Origin: Singulisphaera sp. GP187
GTDB lineage: Bacteria > Planctomycetota > Phycisphaerae > Phycisphaerales > SM1A02
Direction: 5' to 3'
Assembly: GCA_945871445.1 (NCBI GenBank)
Contig: CAMBWI010000005.1
Span: forward strand, 1 to 63,732
DNA: 63,732 nucleotides
This document shows positions 1 through 8,108 of this stretch, piece after piece. The notes below the pieces were generated by a model. It searched no databases, had not been told where the DNA came from, and saw nothing but the letters and a program-made list of their open reading frames with translations. Each line of letters begins with the position of its first letter. The stretch's first letter is position 1. The position numbers were made by a program, and so were the translations under genes.

Positions 1-1
1 A

Positions 2-127
2 GCAGCAAGTTTCGCGAAGCTTGTGACTGCAGGATATTGCACGGCATCTGATGTTGAGAATCAACTGAAAGCAGATCGTGCTGCAAGTTGGACCTTTGCT
101 ACAGGCAAAGTCATCCCAACTCCATAA
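2..127 (+). CDS. C-terminal fragment of an unidentified protein
   Basis: An open frame enters from the left edge and ends at TAA 125-127, giving the last 41 residues of a protein that finishes TFATGKVIPTP. The codons look ordinary and a strong terminator follows about 57 bp downstream, so this is probably the true end of a gene. The fragment has no motif I can assign. Because a pilus-assembly operon follows, a pilin or pseudopilin is possible, but that is only inference from position. Confidence 0.55.
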   Translation, partial: AASFAKLVTAGYCTASDVENQLKADRAASWTFATGKVIPTP

Positions 128-184
128 TCGAATCGTTCAGCAATCATTCAGGCCCCCTGCGGCAGGAGCCTGACAACGTAGAGA

Positions 185-230
185 AGCGCGCCGCGGATAG
201 AAAACGTTCTATCCGCGGCGCGCTTTGTTG
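185..230 (+). terminator. Strong rho-independent-type hairpin
   Basis: An 18-bp perfect inverted repeat (185-202 with 207-224) encloses a 4-nt loop (AACG). The stem is very GC-rich (core GCGCGCCGCGG) and is followed by TTTGTTG. It sits between the end of the upstream gene (127) and the pilM start, so it most likely ends the upstream transcript. Confidence 0.8.
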
Positions 231-282
231 ATGGGTGGGTTGAGTGAAGCAGAGTCAATTTCAGGAAAGGCAAAGTCCCCCA

Positions 283-1305
283 ATGTTCAATCCGTTCAAG
301 TCTCCAAGCCAGCGCAATATGATCGCAGTCGAGTGTGGAGCAAATGCTCTACGCATGCTGCAAATGACTGGAAGCATTACAAATCCAGTCGTTCAAGCGG
401 TTGCAATGATCTCTGGAGATGGCTTCGGTTCTCAAAGCTCTGCCATCGACGAGGCTATGGTTCGACGAATCAAGGAAGCACTACGCGGAGGCGGCTTTAC
501 CGGACGATCGTGTGCGCTTTCTATGCCTGCCAAATCTATTTTGACTGAATGCATTGAAATTCCTGCCCTTGCAAGTATCGAAATGAAGGAAAGTGTTTCG
601 TGGACTGCTGTGGATCGACTCGGTGTTGATCGAAAGGAAGTCGTTGCGGGGCATCTACCCATTCGTTTAGGAACTCTCGGTGGTGCACCATCCGAAGTGT
701 TGGTGGTTGCGACTCTGCGAAACACTGTCAATCAAATTGCAGCCCTACTAACTGAAGCTGGACTGGAACCTCGTCGAGCAGAACTTGGCGCACTTGCTGC
801 AATGCGGCTTGCTTGGAGCCAAGTCAAGACGGCCAGCAATATCCCACACTTTGCTTTTCTGCATTTGGAATCGGATCAAGCGACTCTCGCGCTGCTCAAT
901 AGCAATGGTCTCAATTTTCATCGATCATTTGCGTGGGCTTCGAGCGTCGACTTACAGAACGGAGCAATTCCAGTTGCTGGCGAAGAAAAGGAGTCACAAG
1001 CGTGGCGTTGGCGCCAGATGGCTGAGGAAATTTTGCAATGCTTGCGCCATAATGAACGACGCGCTGCGGGATCGTGGCCAGAATTCGTAACTCTCAGTGG
1101 AGCGCTTGCCGAGGAGCCTGGTATTGCGACTGCAATTCGCTCTGTCTGCGGAACTGAAACACGTCTTATGAATATTGATCAGTCTGCCGACTGGTCAAAG
1201 ACTCAACGACCAAATGGTCCCCTCTCTGCTTGGAATTCCTTGCTGTCCGTTGCATTGCCACAAAGCGCAGTGCTCAGTTCGAACAAGAATCGAAAGGTCG
1301 CATGA
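283..1305 (+). CDS. pilM: PilM-like type IV pilus assembly protein
   Basis: This 340-residue protein has the actin-like fold layout of PilM, the cytoplasmic protein that binds the N-terminal tail of PilN and links the pilus motor to the inner-membrane platform. The N-terminal segment (NMIAVECGANALRMLQM, about residues 12-28) matches the first phosphate-binding strand region of the family, and the length fits. It is the first gene of a pilM-N-O-P-B-C run and overlaps pilN by ATGA. ATG 283 is preferred because PilM proteins begin just before this strand and AGGAAAGG lies at 263-270; a GTG at 244 in the same frame is the alternative. The assignment rests on context plus weak similarity. Confidence 0.75.
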   Translation: MFNPFKSPSQRNMIAVECGANALRMLQMTGSITNPVVQAVAMISGDGFGSQSSAIDEAMVRRIKEALRGGGFTGRSCALSMPAKSILTECIEIPALASIEMKESVSWTAVDRLGVDRKEVVAGHLPIRLGTLGGAPSEVLVVATLRNTVNQIAALLTEAGLEPRRAELGALAAMRLAWSQVKTASNIPHFAFLHLESDQATLALLNSNGLNFHRSFAWASSVDLQNGAIPVAGEEKESQAWRWRQMAEEILQCLRHNERRAAGSWPEFVTLSGALAEEPGIATAIRSVCGTETRLMNIDQSADWSKTQRPNGPLSAWNSLLSVALPQSAVLSSNKNRKVA

Positions 1306-1982
1306 GTGAATTCTTTGTCGATCTCCTGCCTGACGATGCTCTTGCCATCATTCGTCGACGCGCTCAATTTCGACTGGTGAAATTAGGTTCGCTGCTCGCA
1401 CTGACTGTCGCAACCGGAATCGCGGTCAATTCGTTCGTCGAATTGCGCCGAGCGAAAGCACAGCACGAAGTGATTGTTGCACTACGAGAGCGTTCAAACA
1501 AGATTGACGAACTTGTTCAGCAGTCTGTCCAAGCGCGAGCACTTCTCCGCAGTGAAATTGCTGCAGATGCAATGCTTCGATCACCCATCAGCAGTAGCAC
1601 GATCATCTCGGCAATTTCACACTTGTTGCCCAATGGGAGCTGGCTCGAATCGATGAAGGTCTCGCTCGAAGAACAAAAGTCGGGCAAAACTCTTGCAGCA
1701 AGTCGACCGATTTATATCGTGATGATGAACGGGATCGCGCCGAATGCACAATCCGTCCAAGAATTCGCCAGTGAAATTCGAAAGACCGCTCCATTTACCG
1801 CAGTGACTGTTCTCGAACAACGCGCTGCGGCGAAAACTGGCGGAGGTTCCGAGCAGCAATTTGTGATGCGTGCGCGCATCGATCCAACTTCGGGAGAAAC
1901 AGGATCAGGAAAAACCGAACAATCAATGAACAAAATGACTTCCAAGGAAACTCAAGTTGCTCACGGAGGATCGATGCGATGA
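1302..1982 (+). CDS. pilN: PilN-like pilus assembly membrane protein
   Basis: The 226-residue product has a short cytoplasmic N-terminus, one membrane span (about residues 27-47), then a charged coiled-coil-like stretch (about 50-90) and a periplasmic domain. This is the architecture of PilN/GspL-C-type proteins, which bridge cytoplasmic PilM and periplasmic PilO. The start ATG overlaps the pilM stop (ATGA at 1302-1305). The last 40 residues are Ser/Thr/Gly-rich low-complexity sequence. Sequence-level similarity to PilN is modest, so the name depends largely on topology and gene order. Confidence 0.7.
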   Translation: MSEFFVDLLPDDALAIIRRRAQFRLVKLGSLLALTVATGIAVNSFVELRRAKAQHEVIVALRERSNKIDELVQQSVQARALLRSEIAADAMLRSPISSSTIISAISHLLPNGSWLESMKVSLEEQKSGKTLAASRPIYIVMMNGIAPNAQSVQEFASEIRKTAPFTAVTVLEQRAAAKTGGGSEQQFVMRARIDPTSGETGSGKTEQSMNKMTSKETQVAHGGSMR

Positions 1983-2530
1983 AGCTCTCCCCCTTCTGGC
2001 TATGGGCGATTCTGCCCACGACGGTCAGTGCGAGCATTGTCTGTTGCTTGGCAATCCCCAACTTTCGTGAAGCTGGAGTGATGCGTGCGGACAGTAAGCA
2101 TGTATCAAAGGCAACTGACGAATATCTTGTGCAACGCGATGAATTCGAGCACCTCCAAGTCGAGGTCGAAACTTTGCGAATTCGCCGTGACAACAATGGT
2201 CATTCGATTCGGACGGATTCGAACGACAGCAAACTTATTTCGACTATGACTCGACCAATCGATGGCAAAGAAGTTCTTGATCAATCGATTCGAATTGGTG
2301 AACGAGAAATGATGAGCGTACGCCCTGCTGGCCTTGCACTGGATCGCCGAAATGTTGAAATGCAGATGACAGGATCATTTGACGCAATTTTCAATACTGT
2401 GCGAAAGGCTGAAGAAGAAGCTGGTCTGTCACGAATTCGGTCGATCGATATTCACCGGGAAGGCCTGCAAGTGCAAGTGATTGTTGGTATCGACGAATAC
2501 TTTCACGCAGTTGAGGGCAAGCAAGAATGA
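1979..2530 (+). CDS. pilO: PilO-like pilus assembly membrane protein
   Basis: The 183-residue protein has an N-terminal membrane anchor (about residues 9-27), a helical stretch, and a C-terminal ferredoxin-like region (QMTGSFDAIFNTVRKAEE) typical of PilO/GspM, which pairs with PilN in the periplasm. It overlaps pilN by ATGA and the next gene by ATGA. Translational coupling and gene order support the role; sequence identity alone would not prove it. Confidence 0.68.
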   Translation: MKLSPFWLWAILPTTVSASIVCCLAIPNFREAGVMRADSKHVSKATDEYLVQRDEFEHLQVEVETLRIRRDNNGHSIRTDSNDSKLISTMTRPIDGKEVLDQSIRIGEREMMSVRPAGLALDRRNVEMQMTGSFDAIFNTVRKAEEEAGLSRIRSIDIHREGLQVQVIVGIDEYFHAVEGKQE

Positions 2531-3057
2531 CATTTGCAAATCGATGGAGTGCTTTCGCTGCTCGATTGGGAACTTCTCCCCGTCAGCTTGCGATTTTGCT
2601 GGCATCTGCCGCGATCGCGATCGGCATCTTTGGGGGGAAATTTTTCTTTACTCCCAAGTCAGCGATCGCTGCGATTGCGCAACCTGCACCATCTACCAAA
2701 CTTCCTGAAAACGCAACGGCCGCCATCCCCGAAATCTTTTTGAAAGCGATTCCGCATTGGAACCTCGCAGCAACTCCAGCTCGAAGTCCATTCAAGTCTC
2801 CCGCGGATCTGAATCCCACCGTAGATACCACTGCCTCAGTTGCGGGCGGTACTCCGACACAATTCCAAGGCGGAATTGTATTACAAGCCACATTGGATCG
2901 CACTTTTGCCATTGTGAATGGAAAAACCATGCGTGTTGGTCAGACATGGCGGGATACAACAAGTGGAAATACTTTTCTGTTGATTGAAGTTGGCGAGCGC
3001 AACGCACGATTCTCGTTTGGGAATCAGGTCATAGAACTCTTTCTCGATCATCAATAA
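2527..3057 (+). CDS. PilP/GspC-like periplasmic linker protein
   Basis: A 176-residue bitopic protein: a membrane span at about residues 19-36, an Ala/Pro-rich periplasmic linker, then a compact beta-rich C-terminus (about 110-176) with the pattern ...IVNGKTMRVGQTW...RFSFGNQVIELFL. That resembles the HR domain of GspC and PilP, which contacts the outer-membrane secretin. It follows pilO with a 4-bp overlap and precedes the assembly ATPase. No secretin gene is present in the window. The match is inferred from topology and the short C-terminal pattern. Confidence 0.6.
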   Translation: MTFANRWSAFAARLGTSPRQLAILLASAAIAIGIFGGKFFFTPKSAIAAIAQPAPSTKLPENATAAIPEIFLKAIPHWNLAATPARSPFKSPADLNPTVDTTASVAGGTPTQFQGGIVLQATLDRTFAIVNGKTMRVGQTWRDTTSGNTFLLIEVGERNARFSFGNQVIELFLDHQ

Positions 3058-3072
3058 ATCCAAGGCATTTTT

Positions 3073-4815
3073 ATGAGCGATTTCCTCCATCCAGTTTCAG
3101 TTTCCATTGGCCAGGTTCTTCTGGAATCTGGACTATTGACTACGGAACAATTGCGCGACGCGCTTCTTGCGCAATCGTCCGATTCTCAGCGCAAGATGCT
3201 GGGTGAAATCTTGATCGAACGCGGATTCGTTTCACAAGAGCAATTGCTCCGTGCACTTGCTCGTGCGAAGGGTTTGGAATTTATCGAACATCCCGCGGAA
3301 GTCGCAGACCCTGGAGTTCGCGCATTGGTTCCTGAAGCAATCCGTAACGAAAATATGGTTTTGCCGATATCGCTTACTGAAGGCGAACTTGTCGTTTGCA
3401 CTGCGAATCCTGATGACTTTGTGGTCACCGAGCATCTTGCCAGATTGACTGGATTTCGCGTGCGCGTGACAGTCAGCACTCCAGCAGCGCTTGAAATGGC
3501 CTTTGCAGTTCCAACTCCAGAAGTAGAAACTTCTGTCGATCGAGCTGGCGCACAAACCGAAGAAATTGTCGCAGAAATTCTTGACAATCTCGACGATGTC
3601 GTCGGATCTGTCTCTGAACCTCAGATGGCCGAAATGTCTGGCAGTCTGGACGAAGCATCGAGCGGACCCGTGGTGCGCTTGGTGAATCACATCATTGCTT
3701 GCGCCGTCGCCGAAGGTGCGTCGGATATTCACATCGAACCCGATGATGGTCAACTGCGTGTTCGATTGCGTGTTGACGGCGTGTTGCATGTGCGCATCAA
3801 GCCTCCCCACAGAATGCATTCAGCGATTGCGAGTCGTGTGAAAATTATGGCTCGTTTGGATATTTCAGAACGACGCGTTCCACAAGACGGTGAAATCTGC
3901 GTGCGAGTGAATGGACGACCGATTGATTTGCGCGTGTCGACTTTGCCTGGGAAATTCGGTGAAAAAGTCGTTATGCGAGTAATCGATGTCGGTGGTGTAC
4001 GTCTTGGCTTGGACAAACTTGGCTTTCGACCATCGACTGAAGCGACCTTTCGCAAAGTGATCGACGAACCACACGGCGTTGTGTTGGTCACTGGCCCAAC
4101 CGGTAGCGGAAAATCGACGACTCTCTATTCAGTTCTCTCTGGATTCGACACAGAAAGTTTGAATGTTTCCACTATCGAAGATCCAGTCGAAAGCAACTTG
4201 CCTGGCGTGCATCAGACGCAGATGAATATCAAGGCGGGACTCACATTCTCTGGCGCTCTGCGTTCGCTTCTGCGACAAGACCCTGACATCATTATGGTGG
4301 GTGAAATTCGCGACGGAGAAACTGCGCAGACCGCTGTGCAAGCGGCGCTCACTGGACACTTGGTGCTTTCAACACTCCATACAAACGATGCTCCAAGTGC
4401 AGTGACTCGACTGACAAATCTCGGTGTCGAACCATTCCTAGTGGCAGCAAGCCTTCGTGGCGTGCTTGCGCAGCGATTGGTGCGAAAGACATGCAACCAC
4501 TGTCGAACCTCGTATACGCCCGATGCGCACGACTTGGCAAGCATGAGTAAATACGGGGAAGGAGTTCAGGAATTGACCAAGGGAATCGGTTGCAGAAAGT
4601 GCCATGAACGTGGATATTCCGGGAGAATTGGTCTCTACGAATTGTTGGTGCCAAACAATCAAGTCCTGGATGCGATTTCTGCGAAACTTGATCTAAATGG
4701 AATTCGTGATTTGCTTTCGAAGCAAGGATTTGAAACATTGTGGGATGACGGCATTCTCAAAGTGCTCGCTGGTCTGACAACCTTGGAGGAAGTACATGGC
4801 GCATGCCGTCGCTGA
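3073..4815 (+). CDS. pilB: GspE/PilB-family assembly ATPase
   Basis: A 580-residue hexameric secretion ATPase that powers pilus or pseudopilus extension. The N-terminal 150 residues form a GspE N-terminal (MshEN-type) domain. The motor has Walker A GPTGSGKSTT (near residue 340), an Asp box, Walker B DIIMVGEIRDGE (near 405), a His box (STLHTNDA), and a four-cysteine zinc site CNHC...CRKC (474-510). All catalytic motifs are intact and the length is normal. It begins 15 bp after the previous gene and overlaps pilC by 20 bp. PilB versus GspE cannot be decided from sequence; the PilM neighbour favours the pilus system. Confidence 0.92.
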   Translation: MSDFLHPVSVSIGQVLLESGLLTTEQLRDALLAQSSDSQRKMLGEILIERGFVSQEQLLRALARAKGLEFIEHPAEVADPGVRALVPEAIRNENMVLPISLTEGELVVCTANPDDFVVTEHLARLTGFRVRVTVSTPAALEMAFAVPTPEVETSVDRAGAQTEEIVAEILDNLDDVVGSVSEPQMAEMSGSLDEASSGPVVRLVNHIIACAVAEGASDIHIEPDDGQLRVRLRVDGVLHVRIKPPHRMHSAIASRVKIMARLDISERRVPQDGEICVRVNGRPIDLRVSTLPGKFGEKVVMRVIDVGGVRLGLDKLGFRPSTEATFRKVIDEPHGVVLVTGPTGSGKSTTLYSVLSGFDTESLNVSTIEDPVESNLPGVHQTQMNIKAGLTFSGALRSLLRQDPDIIMVGEIRDGETAQTAVQAALTGHLVLSTLHTNDAPSAVTRLTNLGVEPFLVAASLRGVLAQRLVRKTCNHCRTSYTPDAHDLASMSKYGEGVQELTKGIGCRKCHERGYSGRIGLYELLVPNNQVLDAISAKLDLNGIRDLLSKQGFETLWDDGILKVLAGLTTLEEVHGACRR

Positions 4816-6055
4816 ACAAGTTCTGACCCCCCGCTTCGAATGGCGCGCACGCCGAGCAGATGGCGTTCTTGAACGCGGCATTATGGAAGCTGCGAACCAT
4901 ACAGGCGTTGTTCGCGAACTTCACCGAAAAGGTTTCGCAATTGTTGCAATTGCACTCACAGATATTGATGCGAAGCCGATCGCACGCGCAAATCATAATG
5001 ATCGATCGCTCAGTTCACGTTTTAGCAAAGATGAAGTCCTCTCGCTCTGTACGCAATTATCAGTGATGATGAAAACAGGCGTTTCGTTGGTTGAAGGTCT
5101 TGAAACATATGCAGCGCAAACTCCCAGCAAGGAAGCGGCATCGGTCATACGACGCATTCGAGACGATGTATGTGAAGGCGAGGATCTTTCCGCTGCAATG
5201 GCGAAGTGGCCAAGAATTTTTCCAACCGTCATGATTGCATTGCTTCAAGCCGCGGAAGCGACTGGAATGCTTGATCAGATGCTCGCGCGCATCTCAAAGG
5301 ATCTTTCCAAACAACGAAAGTTCACGAGACAAGTGAAGGGCGCGATGGCATATCCGGGAATCATGTTGCTGGTTGCTGTTGCGGCGGTCACGATCATCAT
5401 GACTTTCGTTCTGCCGAAGTTCAAGCCGCTTTTTGCAGCCCAAGGAGATAATTTACCTGTGATCACACGGTATCTCATGATGCTTGCGGACAGCCTGCAC
5501 AGTCACTGGATCATTTGGGTCATCAGTTTGTTTTCGATTATCTGCGGATCAACGATCTGGGCAAAATCAAATCGTGGTCGAATTGCACTTGATTGGCTAC
5601 GAATGAACACGCCAATCGTCAAGAAAATGTTTATGCAGCTATACACGGTTCGCTTCGCCAGCACGATGGGCACATTGCTTGCCGCGGGCGTCAGTTTGCT
5701 TGATGTCATCCGCATCTTGCGAACGGTCACGGGAAACACTTTGTACAACCAATTGTGGGATGAATTAGAAGAGCGCGTGAATCGTGGGCAGGACATGTCC
5801 ACTGCATTTCTCAATTCGCCACTTGTTCCGCGTCCTGTTTCGGCGATGATCAATGCTGGTGAGCGAAGTGGACGATTGTCCGAAACGCTCGATCACGCAG
5901 CGCAATTTTCGGAAGACGAGCTTGACTCCGCAATCAAGATGTCGACAAGCCTCATCGAACCGATCATGATTCTTGGTATGGGTGTCGTTGTTGGTGGTAT
6001 CGCAGCCGCAATGTTGCTGCCTATCTTTGGATTGAGTAAATCACTTCATCACTAA
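4796..6055 (+). CDS. pilC: PilC/GspF inner-membrane platform protein
   Basis: The 419-residue protein has the two repeated cytoplasmic four-helix domains of the T2SS_F family (about residues 80-200 and 280-400) separated by membrane spans, with a last hydrophobic segment at the C-terminus. It forms the inner-membrane platform turned by the PilB-type ATPase. ATG 4796 lies inside the 3' end of pilB and has GGAGGA at 4784-4789 in front of it, one of the clearer ribosome sites here. It is the last gene of the pilus operon; the next gene is convergent. Confidence 0.92.
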   Translation: MAHAVAEQVLTPRFEWRARRADGVLERGIMEAANHTGVVRELHRKGFAIVAIALTDIDAKPIARANHNDRSLSSRFSKDEVLSLCTQLSVMMKTGVSLVEGLETYAAQTPSKEAASVIRRIRDDVCEGEDLSAAMAKWPRIFPTVMIALLQAAEATGMLDQMLARISKDLSKQRKFTRQVKGAMAYPGIMLLVAVAAVTIIMTFVLPKFKPLFAAQGDNLPVITRYLMMLADSLHSHWIIWVISLFSIICGSTIWAKSNRGRIALDWLRMNTPIVKKMFMQLYTVRFASTMGTLLAAGVSLLDVIRILRTVTGNTLYNQLWDELEERVNRGQDMSTAFLNSPLVPRPVSAMINAGERSGRLSETLDHAAQFSEDELDSAIKMSTSLIEPIMILGMGVVVGGIAAAMLLPIFGLSKSLHH

Positions 6056-6079
6056 GTTGTATCGGGGTCTTCGTGACTC

Positions 6080-6102
6080 GTCAGTTCGTTCGCGCAACTG
6101 AC
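6080..6102. terminator. Weak hairpin between convergent genes
   Basis: A 7-bp inverted repeat, GTCAGTT (6080-6086) and AACTGAC (6096-6102), with a 9-nt loop lies in the 51-bp gap between the pilC stop and the kinase stop. There is no T-run on either side, so termination activity is only suggested by position. Confidence 0.35.
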
Positions 6103-6106
6103 AAAC

Positions 6107-7693
6107 TTAGGGAACAGTGACCGCAGCCACGGGGTCGAGGCGCACACGCATCTCAAGGGGTGCGGTGCGCCCCCCCCGCGGCGCAGCGGAAATCGACTCA
6201 GTATGCGTTCGGAAACCACTCTTCGTAAGAACGATCATTGCATTCTGGCTCGTTTGCTTCCACGGAATACTTGAACGAAGAGGAGTGACTCCAACATCCA
6301 AACCATCGATCGTCACACGCGCTCCTGATGGATCGGATTCGATCGAGATTGGCTCGGCGATGGCAGGTGCGTTGATCTCAGCCGATGAAACTTCTGCTGA
6401 CCGAATAATTTTTCGCCACTGATCCACCAACCATTGAGGCCTGATTGTGTCTGTTGCGACGAGAGCAACAATCGTCACAAGTAATATCGACAGTGATGGA
6501 ACAAGCCATCCACTTGATCGCCTGATCGTCTCCGCTTCGAGAATATGCGGCTGTTGTGATATGCGCGACTGTTTTGAATTTCTCGATTTGATTGGTTCAG
6601 CATCTCGATCGACGATTTTCGCGACCACAGATTCTCCACGCAACCAACTCCCCAGCGACAAACCAAGTTCTCGGGCATCTGAAAAGCGCTCACTGCTCTC
6701 TCGACGAAGACACTTTGCAACAATCCCAGAAAGCTCTGCATCAACATCGGAAGCAGTTGATCGAATATCTGGCGCATCGACCTCGCAGACAATTCGGGCG
6801 GCCTCGTGAACAGAAAGTGCTCGAACATCATGCGGATATGTTCCAGAAATCAATTCATAGAGAATCACGCCGAGTGCATAGACATCTGCTCGCTGATCAA
6901 TCTTCCGAGGATCGCCGACAAATTGTTCTGGGCTCATGTATTGCATCGTTCCAACAAGCTGCCCTGTTTGGGTCTTCACTGCAGTCATCCCAGAATCATC
7001 TCCAAGACATCGAGCAACACCGAAATCGATCACCTTGGGAGATCCATTGGCTGAAACCAAGATATTTGCGGGCTTCAAGTCACGATGAACGATCCCCATC
7101 CGATGAGCGTGCCCAATTGCGTCGCTGATTTCAGCGACAATACTGAGCCTCTCACGAAGTCGGAGATTTTTTTTGTCACACCACAGAGCAAGTTCTTGTG
7201 CATTTGAGATGTACTCCATCGCAAACCATGGAACCGCGCCATCGCCATCGTCGTACATTCCACTTGAATAAAATGCTGCGATTGCTGGATGATCAAGTTT
7301 CTTCATCACTTCGCCCTCGCGGGAGAAGCGTTGAAGCGCAATCGGGCTCGTAACTCCTCGACCGAGAACTTTCATTGCAACTTCTTGAGTTGAATCCGTT
7401 AAACTTCGAGCGAGATAGACGCGCCCCATACCGCCACTGCCAATCAATTTTTCAATCCGATACTCGCCCAAAGTTTGGTTTAAGAGTGGATCGGCGAGGC
7501 GAATTGGCGCTTCTGTCCGCGAATGCTCGGAGTGTGTGAGGCGTGCACTTTGTAGAACCAGCAAACGCCTGACTTCCGCGAGTACTTGCCCGTCGATTGT
7601 TTGTGTAGCGACCCAAGAGGCGGGGTCGGGAGTTCCGCCACGAATCGCTTCTTCGAAGAGTCGCTGCGCTTGTTGTCGCTGCGCGGAATTCAT
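6107..7693 (-). CDS. Membrane Ser/Thr protein kinase with PEGA domain
   Basis: A 528-residue Hanks-type kinase. It has a Gly-rich loop (IGSGGMGRVYLARS, 84-97), catalytic Lys in VAMKVLG (108), HRDLKPANIL (about 204-213), DFG in VIDFGVAR, and an activation segment ending MSPEQF, so it should be active. A membrane span (about 393-413) separates the cytoplasmic kinase from an extracytoplasmic PEGA domain (SDPSGARVTIDGLDVG..., about 450-520), which in this family binds envelope polymers or proteins. The start follows a TATTCT box by 7 nt. An 8-G run (6170-6177, coding strand) encodes Gly-Gly near the C-terminus. The substrates are unknown. Confidence 0.92.
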   Translation of the reverse strand: MNSAQRQQAQRLFEEAIRGGTPDPASWVATQTIDGQVLAEVRRLLVLQSARLTHSEHSRTEAPIRLADPLLNQTLGEYRIEKLIGSGGMGRVYLARSLTDSTQEVAMKVLGRGVTSPIALQRFSREGEVMKKLDHPAIAAFYSSGMYDDGDGAVPWFAMEYISNAQELALWCDKKNLRLRERLSIVAEISDAIGHAHRMGIVHRDLKPANILVSANGSPKVIDFGVARCLGDDSGMTAVKTQTGQLVGTMQYMSPEQFVGDPRKIDQRADVYALGVILYELISGTYPHDVRALSVHEAARIVCEVDAPDIRSTASDVDAELSGIVAKCLRRESSERFSDARELGLSLGSWLRGESVVAKIVDRDAEPIKSRNSKQSRISQQPHILEAETIRRSSGWLVPSLSILLVTIVALVATDTIRPQWLVDQWRKIIRSAEVSSAEINAPAIAEPISIESDPSGARVTIDGLDVGVTPLRSSIPWKQTSQNAMIVLTKSGFRTHTESISAAPRGGRTAPLEMRVRLDPVAAVTVP

Positions 7694-7700
7694 ACTTGCA

Positions 7701-7706
7701 AGAATA
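7701..7706 (-). promoter_or_regulatory. -10-like box TATTCT, kinase gene
   Basis: On the minus strand TATTCT lies 7 nt upstream of the kinase ATG. If it is the -10 element, transcription starts at or next to the start codon, giving a leaderless mRNA. No Shine-Dalgarno sequence is present. Confidence 0.5.
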
Positions 7707-7716
7707 GTCCAATGTG

Positions 7717-7722
7717 TATTCT
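7717..7722 (+). promoter_or_regulatory. -10-like box TATTCT, small membrane gene
   Basis: TATTCT lies 7 nt upstream of GTG 7730, mirroring the box of the divergent kinase gene about 11 bp away. It supports GTG 7730 as the start over the upstream ATG at 7712. Confidence 0.45.
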
Positions 7723-7729
7723 GTGTAGT

Positions 7730-8035
7730 GTGAAAATCCTATTGATCATCGTGGGTGCGATGGGCGCCCTACTCTTTGCCCGCGCAACCAAGTTTGGACC
7801 GATGGAGAGCGAGCCTCTCAGTGTCATCATCGCATGGGCGATTTCAATCGCTGCGCTGATCAGCGCCGTTTGGTTGGCAAAGCTGAAGTTTGCTGCGTGG
7901 GCGGCGATCTTTGGTGCAATGGCGATCATTTTGAATGTTGTCGCACCAGTTCATTTGCAACCGAATTGGATCGTGCCAATGAACATTATCTGCGGAGTGT
8001 TGTGCGCAGCGTGCGTGGTGCGGAATTGGGAATGA
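7730..8035 (+). CDS. Small membrane protein, three or four helices
   Basis: A 101-residue hydrophobic protein with helices near residues 2-14, 26-44, 48-64 and 75-92 and a short charged tail (VVRNWE). I do not recognise a family. GTG 7730 (reading VKILLIIVGAM) is chosen because a TATTCT box lies exactly 7 nt before it; ATG 7712 would add only MCILCS. The gene is divergent from the PEGA kinase, with about 36 bp between starts. Its stop codon lies in the first copy of a 20-bp tandem repeat, so the repeat array could have reset the C-terminus. Confidence 0.6.
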   Translation: MKILLIIVGAMGALLFARATKFGPMESEPLSVIIAWAISIAALISAVWLAKLKFAAWAAIFGAMAIILNVVAPVHLQPNWIVPMNIICGVLCAACVVRNWE

Positions 8036-8101
8036 CAGTCCAAGGCTGGAAGTAACAGTCCAAGACTGGGAATGACAGTCCAAGACTGGGAGTAACAGTC
8101 C
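8031..8101. repeat. 20-bp tandem repeat with mini-hairpins
   Basis: About 3.5 copies of a 20-bp unit, AATGACAGTCCAAGACTGGG, alternating AATGA and AGTAA. Each unit holds a small hairpin, CAGTC-CAA-GACTG. The array fills the gap between the ends of two convergent genes and contains the stop codon of the + strand gene. A bidirectional transcription-end function is possible. Confidence 0.8.
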
Positions 8102-8108
8102 TCGCAAA

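Noticed and set aside
7586-7711. N-terminal extension of the small membrane protein at 7730
   Set aside because: The extension overlaps the kinase coding region in the antisense direction and the translation is not membrane-like; a -10-like box supports GTG 7730.
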